64,000 nt of DNA from Chionoecetes opilio (lineage: Eukaryota > Arthropoda > Malacostraca > Decapoda > Majidae), in NCBI GenBank assembly GCA_016584305.1, contig JACEEZ010019858.1:123501-187500 (forward strand), written 5' to 3'. Under the pieces are notes generated by a model. It did not search any database. It was given only the letters and a program-made list of their open reading frames with translations, and had not been told where the DNA came from. Each line of letters begins with the position of its first letter. The stretch's first letter is position 1. This document shows, piece by piece, positions 35,763-45,744 of the stretch. The position numbers and the translations under genes were made by a program.

Positions 35763-36267
35763 CTTAAAAAAATAATTTCCTTCCGTAAATAAACAAAAAA
35801 TGTATATTTCCCTGATTTTTCCAACTAGTGTTGGGCTTCCACGGTGGCTATTAAACTCACGACAGCCCTCTGAAGTTGCTTACTTGCTGGGGGCGTCTTC
35901 CAAGCCTCAACACTGATTTACGCATTTTATTACTATTTACGGTGGGTGACCCGGCCCTCCTAAAGCCTGCACTACCGCCCATGCCTGATAGTTGTGCGTG
36001 ATTACGCGCTTCTCCCCTGTCATCCTGGCGCTCTATAAACTACTGTTATGTTAGGATCATCTTCCTCCACGGTCTGAGCGAACTAGTCATAGTCACTAAC
36101 GCTACTCTACACCTATATGTACACCTATATGTACACCTATACTCTGCGCACACCATACTGTACGTGTACAGTATGTGATCACTGGGTAACTGGCACTTGA
36201 AGAAAAAAACTAACTAACAAGGCGTTAGTCAGCACGTGGGTACGCGGATCCATCGAATGGATCCAAA
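35763..36267 (-). other. 5' leader of the Gypsy element
   Basis: Untranslated region between primer-binding site and gag. It holds a 22-bp perfect palindrome CATACTGTACGTGTACAGTATG (about 36152-36173), ACACCTATATGT repeats (about 36110-36137), and GGATCCATCGAATGGATCC beside the primer site. Such hairpins may serve packaging or dimerisation, but that is inference. Confidence 0.6.
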
Positions 36268-36279
36268 CCGCTGTCACCA
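36268..36279 (-). other. Primer-binding site, probably tRNA-Leu type
   Basis: On the minus strand TGGTGACAGCGG lies three bases after the 5-prime LTR. It begins TGG, complementary to the CCA end of a tRNA. The complement CCGCTGTCACCA resembles the 3-prime end of tRNA-Leu; the exact isoacceptor is uncertain. Confidence 0.75.
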
Positions 36280-36282
36280 AAA

Positions 36283-37215
36283 TGTAATGGTCATTTTGAC
36301 CATCTACACCTTTGTTACCATTATGTAGTGCCCACCTTGGGAGTGTACTCTACAGTCCTGGTTACTCCGCTGCCACCACCCACATTAAGTGGGAAAAAGT
36401 ATATGATTGAAGAAAAATAAAAGATTTAAGAAAATATGTAAGGACTGGTTGGAAACAGAATGATAACGCGTTAATATATATTTCTAATTATAATATATTT
36501 AACTCTACTGTCTCCATTATGTAGTTATTATACATTCACAAGTTATCTTAATATTAAGTCTTCCTTCCCTCCTAGCGATACGCACGCGAAATGCTCAAGT
36601 CGTTATCCTAATATAGTTTACTATCTTTGGTAACTTCAGTCGCACTGTTACCCCTTAACGATACGCACATGTAATGCTCAAGTCGTTATCCTAATATAAT
36701 GTAGACGTAGTCTATCCCACTTCCAACTGTTTCCCTCTCACTTATTTTTCTATTTCCTTCTTTTCTCCTTGTCCTCACACGGCTGGCTGTGACATGTTGT
36801 GGTTGCCCCCTCTGCTAATTTGTGAGCGCTTGGCCCTCTGGTCCGCCAACAGCATCCTACCTTGGGACCCTAAGTAATGCACTTCATTAGTCTTGGTCAA
36901 CAAAAAAGAATCACCAGTAAGTCATGTCTACATCTCTAGTTAACAAACATTTCACAACATACCTTTACCAAGGGCGAGAATATCACCTCCCCACAGGCGA
37001 CTTAACTCAACGAACGTCGAGCTGCTTCTAAAATTATTCTAACCTAGAATCCCCGTTCTCACCTCGTTTCGCTACGTGTCTAATTACTACTGGTTTAAAA
37101 TATAAGCCTAACCAGTGATTCAGGAATGAGGCGTGGAGGAAAATTCCTCGTTAGCTTATTGATACTTATGTGTTATTTCATCTCTTCCCCTATTAATGTA
37201 ATTTCTCGCGTTACA
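36283..37215 (-). repeat. 5' LTR of the Gypsy element, 933 bp
   Basis: Direct repeat of 29352-30286. Differences seen by eye: two in the first 30 bases, a 2-bp deletion near 36505, and a few single changes (36837, 36975, 37198, 37210). It would carry the element promoter. Flanked by CATG at 37216-37219. Confidence 0.96.
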
Positions 37216-37379
37216 CATGCACTGGGACACTTTGGGATAGGAATATTTCAGATGAAACATGGCTGAGTATTTTATATCGTATGCATTTCTTACTAAATTG
37301 TTAGAGTTTATAAGTTTACTGATGTGTCAATTTTTGAAAACATGTAGATATTCTCACCAATGAACTTGAATAAATTTTA

Positions 37380-37551
37380 TATTATGTATTATTAAATATA
37401 TATATATAATTATATATATATATTATATTATATATTATATTATAATTGATATATATATATATATTATCATACGTATATGATATATATATACTGTATCATA
37501 TATATATATATTCATTTACGTATATATATATATATATGATATGTTATATAT

Positions 37552-37585
<34 letters not shown>

Positions 37586-37587
37586 TT
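37380..37587. repeat. AT-rich palindromic (TA)n cluster
   Basis: Runs of TATATA interrupted by palindromes such as CATACGTATATG, between the LTR element and a SINE. Likely to form cruciforms. Confidence 0.85.
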
Positions 37588-37928
37588 CTCTTTTACATCT
37601 ATGCCTATAGCGCCTGTAGGCAGTGACCTCCAGGGCTTAGATGGTAGGCCCTGGAGGCTCACTTGAGGGCTGTGATGGTTGGCCCTAACCCGTGGTGGCG
37701 CAGGCAGGATTCATATAGTGACGCCTGTAATTAAAGGCTCATGCCGCCCCCCTGTGTCCTCCGATACACTCGCAATCGAAGGTAGAGTTAATAGATAGGG
37801 CATGTGGGTGTTCTTAGGCCACTCGACTGCGCAGAAATATTTTAAGTGGATTTATGGGTCTCACTCGGGATCGAACTCCGGTCTTCGAGAACGCCACTCG
37901 GTGACGCTAACCACTCTGCTACCTCCCC
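37588..37928 (-). mobile_element. tRNA-derived SINE, copy 3
   Basis: Same family as at 7975: body TATAGCGCCTGTAGGCAGTG, box B complement GGGATCGAACTCC near 37869, box A complement CTAACCACTCTGCTAC near 37908. Confidence 0.9.
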
Positions 37929-38023
37929 GATAACATACATGCATTAAAAGCTGAAGCCAAGCCTCCCCAGTGCATTGGGACAGTTGAATGTGTGGTTAAA
38001 CAAAGCTATCAATATTACCTTGG

Positions 38024-39770
38024 GTGAGCTGTGAATGTAAACTTGCTGTGTGGACTTTCATGAAGGCGCCGCTGCGAGCAGACATGTGTTGTTGTGCTCC
38101 GCCTCTCGCCCCTTCCAGTGACTATATGTTGTTCCTTCCTCCACGCTTGTCATTGAGTGGTGTTGACACTCCCTCAGCATCCAATATCGTGCCCCTGTGT
38201 TCCTGCCATGTCTCTACACCACCTGGCACGTTGACAGCATTGGCGGCTCCAGCCACCACGTCGGCCATGGACACTGATGACGTGGAGCTTCCTCTCAACA
38301 CCAAACGTGGCCTTCATACTCCACCCAGAGTTGACCGTAAGGGCAAGGAAGACCCAGCGCACTGCTGAAGACCAACACTCACGTCGAACTAGAGAAGGTT
38401 TCCTTTCTCCTCAGAGCCATTGACAGTGTCTGCATCTTCCTTAACCCCAGCCGGGTCTCCTACGCTCTCAATGGTTCCCCCCTAAGTGCCAGGGCCGAGG
38501 TGGCTATCAATTAATATTATCAATCTTCAGAATGGTGGAGTAGAAAATTCAAGGAGTATGATGCCCCAATTAAATTTCACAACACAAAGTTGCAATAACT
38601 GGCTAGCAGCCAAATAACATGAACCAAACAACTAATTGTTCGGGAACTAAGCAATAGTATTATCAGAGCAGGGTATGTCACCCAATTAACTCCCTGTACT
38701 GCAGCCTGAAGGAGGAGAAGTGCGACAGCAATCTTCAGCAAGTTAGTTAACACCTCAGGGAGCTGGAGTGTTGAATGGTGTTGGGACAGTGAAGGGCAGT
38801 CTGGAAGAGCGCCCAATTCTTCAAAAGTGTCTTCAGGGGATGAGAACAGCAGTAGTGGTGGAAGGCATTGTCAGGTTGAGAGATATCAGTTGTCTGCCTG
38901 TCCAGTGTAGTGCCGGTTATGGGGTCACCTTGGCTAGACTATCCCCCTACCTCTGGACACGAGGGTGGGGGTGTTGATGTGGCACCGGGCAACAAGTACT
39001 TGATAGGCGAACCATCATCGCCCGGTGAAAGTGGTGATCATCTCCTCAGGTAGAAGGGAATGAGGCAGGTGTAGTTCTTCACACTAAGTAAGTACCTCTT
39101 GGAGTGGGAAACTCGCTCCATAGGTAACGGATCGGCTCTGGCCATTGCAGTGTGGGATTACAATCTCCCCAAGGTACCCTTCCTACAGGAGGGCTCATTC
39201 CAGCTTGGTGACTGGCAAGTCACCAACTGCCGGACTGAACGAATGGGTGACAAAGCTCAGTACGCCAAAGTAGGGTAGCTGGCAGATGACGCAGACATAG
39301 ATGAGATTCGAGGTGCTCTCAGGCCCTTGGATAGCAGTGACATTGGAGGTTACCTGGATCCCTCCTCAGCAGCTCCCTCAATACACCAGTGGCTTCACCT
39401 GATGGTAAGAGATCCCTTGCCTCGGAGTGTCTCAATAGGCCACATGATTTACTGGTGTCAGCCCTACTTTCTTCCCTTTATTCGTTGTCCTGGGCACCAA
39501 AGAGTCGACCACCACCACTCCATTAACACTTGCCGGTCTGTCGTCCGCTTGCTCACGTTGCAGTGCTCCCCATCCATATAAGGCTCATGAAACCATTTGT
39601 GACCGGCATTTCTACTGGTTTAAGTGCGGTGGACTTCATGGTCCCAGATCGGCTGACTGCCCCTACAACCAAGAGGCCCAGCAGCTCTACTCCATTATGG
39701 CCGAGGAAAAGAAGCACCTTAATGAAATCAATACGACTGTATATTTTATGCCTAGAAATGTGTTTACAGC
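38024..39770 (+). pseudogene. LINE ORF1 (gag-like nucleic-acid-binding protein), split by a solo LTR
   Basis: Conceptual translation across several frames gives VELEKVSFLLRAIDSVCIFL and SRVSYALNG before the LTR, and ALAIAVWDYNLPKVPFLQEG, RSVSIGHMIYWCQPYFLPFI, CPGHQRVDHHHSINTC, YKAHETICDRHFYWFKCG and GLHGPRSADCPYNQEAQQLY after it. Repeated Cys/His clusters of the zinc-knuckle type near the C-terminus are typical of ORF1 from Jockey/I-group LINEs. ORF1 proteins coat LINE RNA. Stops and frameshifts are present. It cannot be linked to a specific ORF2 here. Confidence 0.78.
38487..39083. mobile_element. Solo LTR, 597 bp, with exact 5-bp duplication
   Basis: Starts TGCCAGGGCCGAGGTGG and ends GTAGTTCTTCACA (TG...CA), flanked by CTAAG at 38482-38486 and 39084-39088. 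A homologous solo LTR is at 46994. No internal region of its parent element is in the window. It interrupts a LINE ORF1 remnant. Confidence 0.9.
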
Positions 39771-40118
39771 GTTGTAGTATCTGTGTGTAGGCTTCAGATC
39801 ACACCGAAACTCACACAATACCAAAAAATTGGTGCTGTAGCAATGGGATCTAGCAAACACTCTCATAGCGGAAAATTCCTTATAACGGAAAGGGAGTTGC
39901 CTGAATTATTCCGTTATAGAGAGTTTCCACTGTATATGTATATTTATCCTTATTAGAAAAGTTAATACACATGTCGTCTGTGACATGCCCAGTAGTACGT
40001 ATACAGTACCCTCCCGAGTTTCACGCGATGTGAGTTTCGCGCTGAGTCCTAAATTCTTACCATCAAGACTTTCGCGCATTACATATCTCCCCGAGTTTCG
40101 CGCTAATTCGTACACGTT

Positions 40119-40412
40119 TTTTTTTTTTTTTTTTTTTTTTTTTTGGTGTGTGTTTGTGTGCCTACAGCGCCGTTAGGCAGTGACCTCCAGGGGTGGAATG
40201 GTAGGCTCTGGAGGTTCCCTCGAGGGCTGTGATGGTTGGCCCTCTCCCGTGGGGGTGCAGGCAGGATTTTTATAGTGACGCCTGGATTAAAGGTTCATGT
40301 CGCCCCCCTCTGGCCTTTGATGCACTCACAATCGTAGGTAGAGTTAATGGGCAGCATGTGGGTGTTCTTAGGCAACTCAACGGTGCAGAGAAAGATTTTA
40401 GACCTTACCGTA
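40119..40412 (-). mobile_element. tRNA-derived SINE, copy 4 (head truncated)
   Basis: Poly(T) at 40119-40144 is the poly(A) tail on the minus strand, followed by the family body (GTTAGGCAGTGACCTCCAGG). The tRNA-like head is missing at the right. Confidence 0.88.
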
Positions 40413-40439
40413 ATATCAAGATCAAGATCAAGTATCGCT

Positions 40440-41100
40440 AAAGAGGTAAATAGTCGTATGTAGCTACAGATGGAAGAATGGTGTAAGCAAGACATGTGTA
40501 ATGTGTGAGACAAGAGTGGATGAAACTGTGGAGTACTTGATGCTGGAATGTGAACTGTATGAGTATGCTAGAACAAAGATGTTGGAGGTAGTGGTAGAAG
40601 TTGAGTGGAAGAATGGTGAGAGATGAGAGACAGGAGTGTGGATAGGCAGATGGAGTACCTGCTGGGGTTGTGTGCTGAGTGGAGGAGTGACAGACGTGTG
40701 GCTGAAATTGTAAAAGAATTCTTGGTGAATTCTTGGAGAGCACGCATGACAGAGAATGAGAGGCAGGGGGCCCCTCAGTGAGGGGGGACCCCGTATGAAT
40801 GTGATGCAGAGAGAGGAATGAGGGGAAAATGAAACACCTAGTTTTGCTTCCCCCTTTTGCTTCTCTCCCAACAGAATACATGTGTGGGAGAACGCCGGAC
40901 CAAAGGCTTCGCCGACAGCATCAGCTGGGTGACTCCCAACTCAAGCTCAAGCTCGTAGGTCTTCTCTCCTCCTCTTCCTCCTCTCCTGTCCTCTAGTTTT
41001 GGCCGATCACTCCGGGAGGCGGGTCACAAACCCCCGGCTAACACCCAGTACCCATTCACTGCTGGGTGGACAGGGGCTCGGGGCACTTTCAGGGTATTCT
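40440..41100 (+). pseudogene. LINE ORF2 C-terminal tail
   Basis: The + strand reads CNVCETRVDETVEYLMLECE then YEYARTKMLEVVVEVEW, the CxxC...ETVExLxLEC zinc-finger tail of LINE ORF2, followed by LLGLCAEWRSDRRVAEIVKE and FLVNSWRARMT. The rest to about 41100 is 3-prime untranslated sequence. It uses the same kind of finger from which the 153-bp array unit appears derived, but in a different family. Confidence 0.8.
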
Positions 41101-41222
41101 GGAGGGGAGAAAGGACTAAATATGCATTTTTACAGTGTTTTCAATACCCTAGTTTTGCGATCATCAAGTTTAGCTCTATGCCATGTGAAGAAAGCAAGCG
41201 CCAAACTCGGGAGGGTACTGTA

Positions 41223-42168
41223 GATGTATTTACCAAAGATAAAATAAAATTGTCTGAGGTTGGGAGAAAATACCGAATATTTCAGTGTATAAAGCGCTCT
41301 TTTGTATAAGACACACCTTTATTTTCAAGACTACCTTCAGGGGTAAAAAATTTCTTGTGTTATTTCTTAGACTATTTCTTTCCCTGCTACCACCATTTCA
41401 CTGTCCCTCACTTTTACAGTTACCTCCCCCCAAAAAAAAGAAAAAGAAAACAAGATTCGGTGTCAGGTTAAAATGCATGGTAAGCCACATAGGAGGCGTC
41501 CAGTGGGAAAAGGACGAGTTGACCAATTTTGAGAAAATGAGATATCTACAGATATTTCCTCAATATAACCGACCCTTCCACGTGTGATGAAAAGATAAGC
41601 GATTCGCCCCCATAATCACCTCTAAAACAAAGCTCACAGAAATGTTACTTTGACCTCGATACTGCCTACCAGGGTGCTGCTCTCCATAGCAGAAGAGCAA
41701 GATGACAAACCAATGGCAGGGGGCTTTGTAAACGGGTGTGTTTACATCTGCTACCTCAGCCGATCACAGGTTGCCTCCCTTGCGCCCGCACAGTCAGCCA
41801 TTACCCCCTTCTCTAAACAGATGCTGCTGCCTAAGTTCTCTGTTTACATCGTGGTTTTCGTGTATAATAGTGCGATAATGAAGTCAAGTGACTCGGATAG
41901 TGGGGGAAAAGACTTACGATTATTAGGTAGAGGGTAAGGCATCAGTCTGAGTGGAAGCAAGTCGTGGCAAAAAAATAGAGACCGTGACTAAAGATAGTTT
42001 AAGGTAAGTTTAGATAGATAGATAGATAGTTCTAAGGTAAGATAGTTGATGTGGAAATTTGCCAAAAATCTGTTTTGGGCTTTAGCATCATGAATTTAGC
42101 ATTTTATATTCCTTATGTTTTGAGCTTGTGTTGTGTATACAAGAAAGAAATTGTTGATTTGCCATATA
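41223..42168. other. Mostly unassigned; one half-MITE
   Basis: 41270-41335 (ATATTTCAGTGTATAAAGCG, TATAAGACACACC) resembles one end of the TATAAGAC MITE group at 44566 and 54839, without a partner. A short (GATA)n occurs at about 42013-42028. No exon seen. Confidence 0.5.
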
Positions 42169-43606
42169 CAGTGGCCCCTTGCATTTGGCCAGTTTTAGTT
42201 TGGCGAAACACGGCATTGGCGGTAGGTTGGATATCCAATCATCCATATCATATATATCCAATCCATATCATATCCAATCATCAATATCCAATCCAGAATC
42301 CCAATTTGGCGCTTCAAATTCACTTTTGGCGAGATGCGCGCTGACGGCACGGAATTACGTCTGCCCTGAATGCACCACCCGCAAGCATCCATCTTGGTGT
42401 TTGTTATCTTCCGGGCAGCGTTCTTGATGACTGCGCTGTTTTTTGCTCAAGTGACGGTACCTTTGGCGTTTCACACTAAGACTGGCATCTACAAGTACTG
42501 GTAGTGGTGGTGGTTCGAGGAAGCCAGGTGATGATAAGAACAAGGGTAAAAATGAGGAGAAACGAGAGTGGAGGAAAGGCAAACACAGCCACAATCACTG
42601 CCGCCTACACAGCCACCACACTCACTAGTCTCACCAGGCCTAACTCTAAATAACTCATGGTAAATAACATCTGTTATCTATATTATCTATTGTTTTTTGT
42701 AATGCTGTTAACGTTTCATGTAATGTGTCTTTGCTTTTAAGCAGTTAAAGTACGAAAATGGAGGTCAAAAGGGTGAACTCGTGCCTCGTCAAGGACTAGG
42801 CTCGTCGTCAGGTGGGCCGTGAGTGCTGTGTGGCGGCAGCCCGCAAGCGGGTGAGGGAGACATCCAGGAAGCGGGATGTTTCTCTTATCCATGGGTGCAA
42901 GGAGGAGTCTGAGCGGTAATGACCCATGGTGGTGGCATGGAGGGCGTTGCCTAGCGAGATATCCCAGGTGAAGCAGCAGACCCGAGATATCAGACGTTTT
43001 ACAGTAGAGAGTGGCAGCGGGAGGGGGGTGATGTTTACATCTGACGGCCATCTTGACAGCAGCAACCGTAACCTTGTTGACCCAGCTCTTGTTTTTTTTT
43101 TTTGTTTTTTTTAGTATTATGCATTACATCGGCGCCTAACTCTAAATAATTCATGGTAAATAACATCTGTTATCTATTTTATCTATTGTCTTTTGTATTG
43201 TTGTTAATGCTTCATGTATAATGTCTTTGCTTTTAACCCCTTGAGACCCAGGACGTAATTTCCATTGATTTTTGGGTACCATAAGACAATTTTTAGTGAT
43301 TATAAGCAATACTTTATAGATATGACCTGTTTAGTATCCTTGTTGGCTAACTAATTTGATATATTACGTTACTTTTCGTAATTTAATGGCTCGACAACAT
43401 ACAATTTTTTATAGTAAAGGAAAGATCTGGGCGTGAAGGGGTTAAACAGTTAAAGTACGAAAAAGGAGGTCAAAAGGGTGAACTCGGGCCTCGTCAAAGA
43501 CTAATGGATAATTTTCCTATTGAAAGTACTATTTGCGTTTGGTAAAATTCCCTTTTGGCGATGGTTTGGCAAGACTAATTAAATCGCCAAACGTGAGGGA
43601 CCTCTG
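42169..43606. mobile_element. TA-flanked MITE with internal duplication, 1.44 kb
   Basis: Ends CAGTGGCCCCTTGCATTTGG and (complement) CAGAGGTCCCTCACGTTTGG, TA at 42167-42168 and 43607-43608. About 160 bp (42645-42805) is directly repeated at 43136-43505, where a TTAA-flanked element interrupts the second copy. No protein recognised. Confidence 0.9.
43237..43441. mobile_element. piggyBac-type MITE, 205 bp
   Basis: Starts CCCCTTGAGACCCAG and ends GGGCGTGAAGGGG, flanked by TTAA at 43233-43236 and 43442-43445. The unoccupied version of the same sequence (TTGCTTTTAAGCAGTTAAAG) lies at 42731-42750 in the duplicated segment. TTAA duplication and CCCxT ends are piggyBac hallmarks. Confidence 0.88.
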
Positions 43607-43608
43607 TA

Positions 43609-44414
43609 GTGCCATTTTCTTCTAAATTTTGTTAATTTTTTTTGAAAAATTCTAAAAAATCACAGAATATTGCCACGATTTTTACATCAGTTTAATCATG
43701 ATGATATTAAGTTTAATTTCCATGCAAAATACTAGGAATCATGCAAAATTTTGTGGAAAAAAAATAGGGGGGTGGTCGAAAAAATATATTAATTGATGTT
43801 ATTCATATTACAAGAAATTACTGTCTTAATCAATACAAAATTAATAGTACCAAACAATACATATGGTTCACAAAGCAACATGGTCATACAAACTACTGAA
43901 CCTTAACTTTGACCTTAATTATTTCAAAACTTAGTTTTGGTTAAGTTGTTGTTTTGCCACTGGAAGCCTCAGAAAGTATTGACGACTGAATTCAGCTCAA
44001 ATTTTGCGAGTATGGGAGTTAATATACATCTAGCAATTTAGCCTGAGTGTTAGCTTGTATTGGCATAGGTTTACGTGCCAGTGTCAGATTAAGATACAGA
44101 TAAACAAGACATGAAGGCAAATACAGTACACTAGGAACAGCTTGGATCAGCTTCCATTGAAAAATAATAGAGTGAATGTCTTCCAGTGAATTATATTGAT
44201 AAATATCCCCCAAAATTGCGTAATTTCGGAATTTTGAATTTTAGATGTCCACAGTGTAGCCTACTGCATATCCAAATATAGAACCATAATTTAGATACTG
44301 CATGTGTTTCATTGTAACTATTAGTTTAATTTTCATTTCGTTTGTGCCCATGTAACTAACATCACTTAATACAGCATTATGTTTCTATTGTTTGTCATTT
44401 GTTAAAATTTTTTG
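43609..44414. other. Intronic sequence, no recognised element
   Basis: AT-rich; no exon, TIR or repeat seen by eye. Confidence 0.55.
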
Positions 44415-45410
44415 TGGAGGCCGTGGCAGAGTGGTCAGCGCCTGGAAGCTGCAAGCTCGTTGTTCTGAGTTCGATTCCCGAGGGGTCCTAAAATCTTTTT
44501 GCAATCGTCAAGTGGCAAACGAATACCCACATGCTGCCCATTAACTATATCTTCGACGCCAAGTACCGTATATGGCTGTGTATAAGATGACTCGGTGTAT
44601 AAGACGACCTCCAAAATTTCTAGTAAAAACGTAGGTTTTGGGGGTTTTATACTCACCGTATAAGACTACCCTCCAAGGTAGACCACTCAGCTTATACAAG
44701 ATTAGGTACCAACAGCACATAGGGTGGTCTTAAAATTTTATTGACATTTAAAAACATATTAAAAATTTTAATATATTAGGAGTAGGTAGAATAATAAAGT
44801 TCTTAAAAAAATTTTTAGGCGAAGGCCTACATCTATGCAAATTCCTCTCTTGACTGCTGTTAATTCATATACCACTCACATATATTCTCTGTGTACAGTA
44901 TATATATATATGGGACGACAGTTGCACGTGGCACTCCTCAACACATAATTCTGGTTGCAACCCTACACATAGTTACATTACACATCCTGATCAGCTTACT
45001 CATCTAGCTACACTTATTATTTTATTAAAATAATGTGAATTACGGTAAGTGATTTCAGTAGAAAGTATCTTGTGTTTTTACCAAGGCGGGGTAAGCCTAC
45101 CATCAATCACTACCCGCGCTAACAACGTCCCCTACACCACAGGATTTAAGGTTCACATTTTATACTGGGTGTATAAGACCCCCCCAATTTTCGGGGCAAT
45201 TTTTTAAGGTTAAAAGGTTGTCTTATACGCAGCCCTATGCGGTACCTAGGAGATGGCGGCATGAGCCTCTAATCTTAGGCGCCACTATAGAAATCATGCC
45301 TGCGCCACCACAGGTGAAGGCCAATCATCAAAGCCCTCAAATGAACATCCAGGGCCTACTATCCGAACCCTGTTGGTCATACTTCCTACAGGGGCAATAG
45401 ACTCAAATAG
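44415..45410 (+). mobile_element. tRNA-derived SINE, copy 5, interrupted by a MITE
   Basis: Plus-strand head GGCCGTGGCAGAGTGGTCAG (box A) and GAGTTCGATTCCC (box B, about 44467), body to 44565, then the MITE 44566-45242, then the body resumes (GGCGGCATGAGCCTCTAATC) to an A-rich tail at 45400-45440. The direction is opposite to the other four copies. Confidence 0.88.
44566..45242. mobile_element. TA-flanked MITE, CCGTATATGGC/TATAAGAC group
   Basis: Ends CCGTATATGGCTGTGTATAA and (complement) CCGCATAGGGCTGCGTATAA, TA at 44564-44565 and 45243-45244, inserted in a SINE. Inner motif GTATAAGACGACCTCCAAAA. Related ends at 54839. Confidence 0.93.
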
Positions 45411-45744
45411 AAAAAGAGAGAGAGAGAGGAAAAAAAAAAAATAATAATATACACAGCAGTGTTGTAGGTCTCGAGACCAGTTTGATGTGGTCTTGGTCTT
45501 GATCTTGGTCTTAAAGCTTGTGGTCTCGGAGTTTTGGCTCGAGATCAGGTTGAGACCAGTATTAAAAAGTGTATCGTTCAAATGACGAATATTTCTGGCA
45601 AATAAAAATAAAATTTGAGTAATTTTTGACAAGAAATGCCAAAATTGGCAGGATCTAGCAACTTTATCCAGTACTCTTGTGGGAGGACCATCACTGCAGA
45701 GTTGACAATTTAGCGACATTGTCGCTAGATCTAGAGATATTATT

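Larger units (their letters stand above)
29352..37215 (-). mobile_element. Complete Ty3/Gypsy-type LTR retrotransposon, 7.86 kb
   Basis: Two direct LTRs (29352-30286, 36283-37215) flank an internal region with gag, protease, RT, RNase H and integrase in Gypsy order, all on the minus strand. A 4-bp target duplication CATG sits at 29348-29351 and 37216-37219. A primer-binding site adjoins the upstream LTR and a polypurine tract adjoins the downstream LTR. By eye the LTRs differ at about seven positions over some 934 bp, so insertion is recent. The 750 bp between pol and the 3-prime LTR hold no env-like frame. Two features stand out: gag and pol are separated by one in-frame UGA, and RT has a single frameshift. 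It sits antisense to tweety in the 23-kb intron. Confidence 0.97.
40004..41220. mobile_element. TA-flanked MITE, CAGTACCCTCCCGAG family
   Basis: Ends CAGTACCCTCCCGAGTTTCA and (complement) CAGTACCCTCCCGAGTTTGG, TA at 40002-40003 and 41221-41222. It hosts a SINE and a LINE 3-prime end. Just upstream, 39859-39934 carries another short pogo-like terminus (complement of CAGTGGAAACTCTCTATAAC). Confidence 0.92.

Noticed and set aside
38024..38368. Novel 114-aa secreted or Pro-rich protein
   Set aside because: Downstream sequence continues into LINE ORF1 zinc-knuckle motifs, so it is a LINE remnant.
40438..40881. Minus-strand 147-codon frame
   Set aside because: Antisense of the LINE ORF2 tail (CNVCETRVDETVEYLM) on the plus strand.
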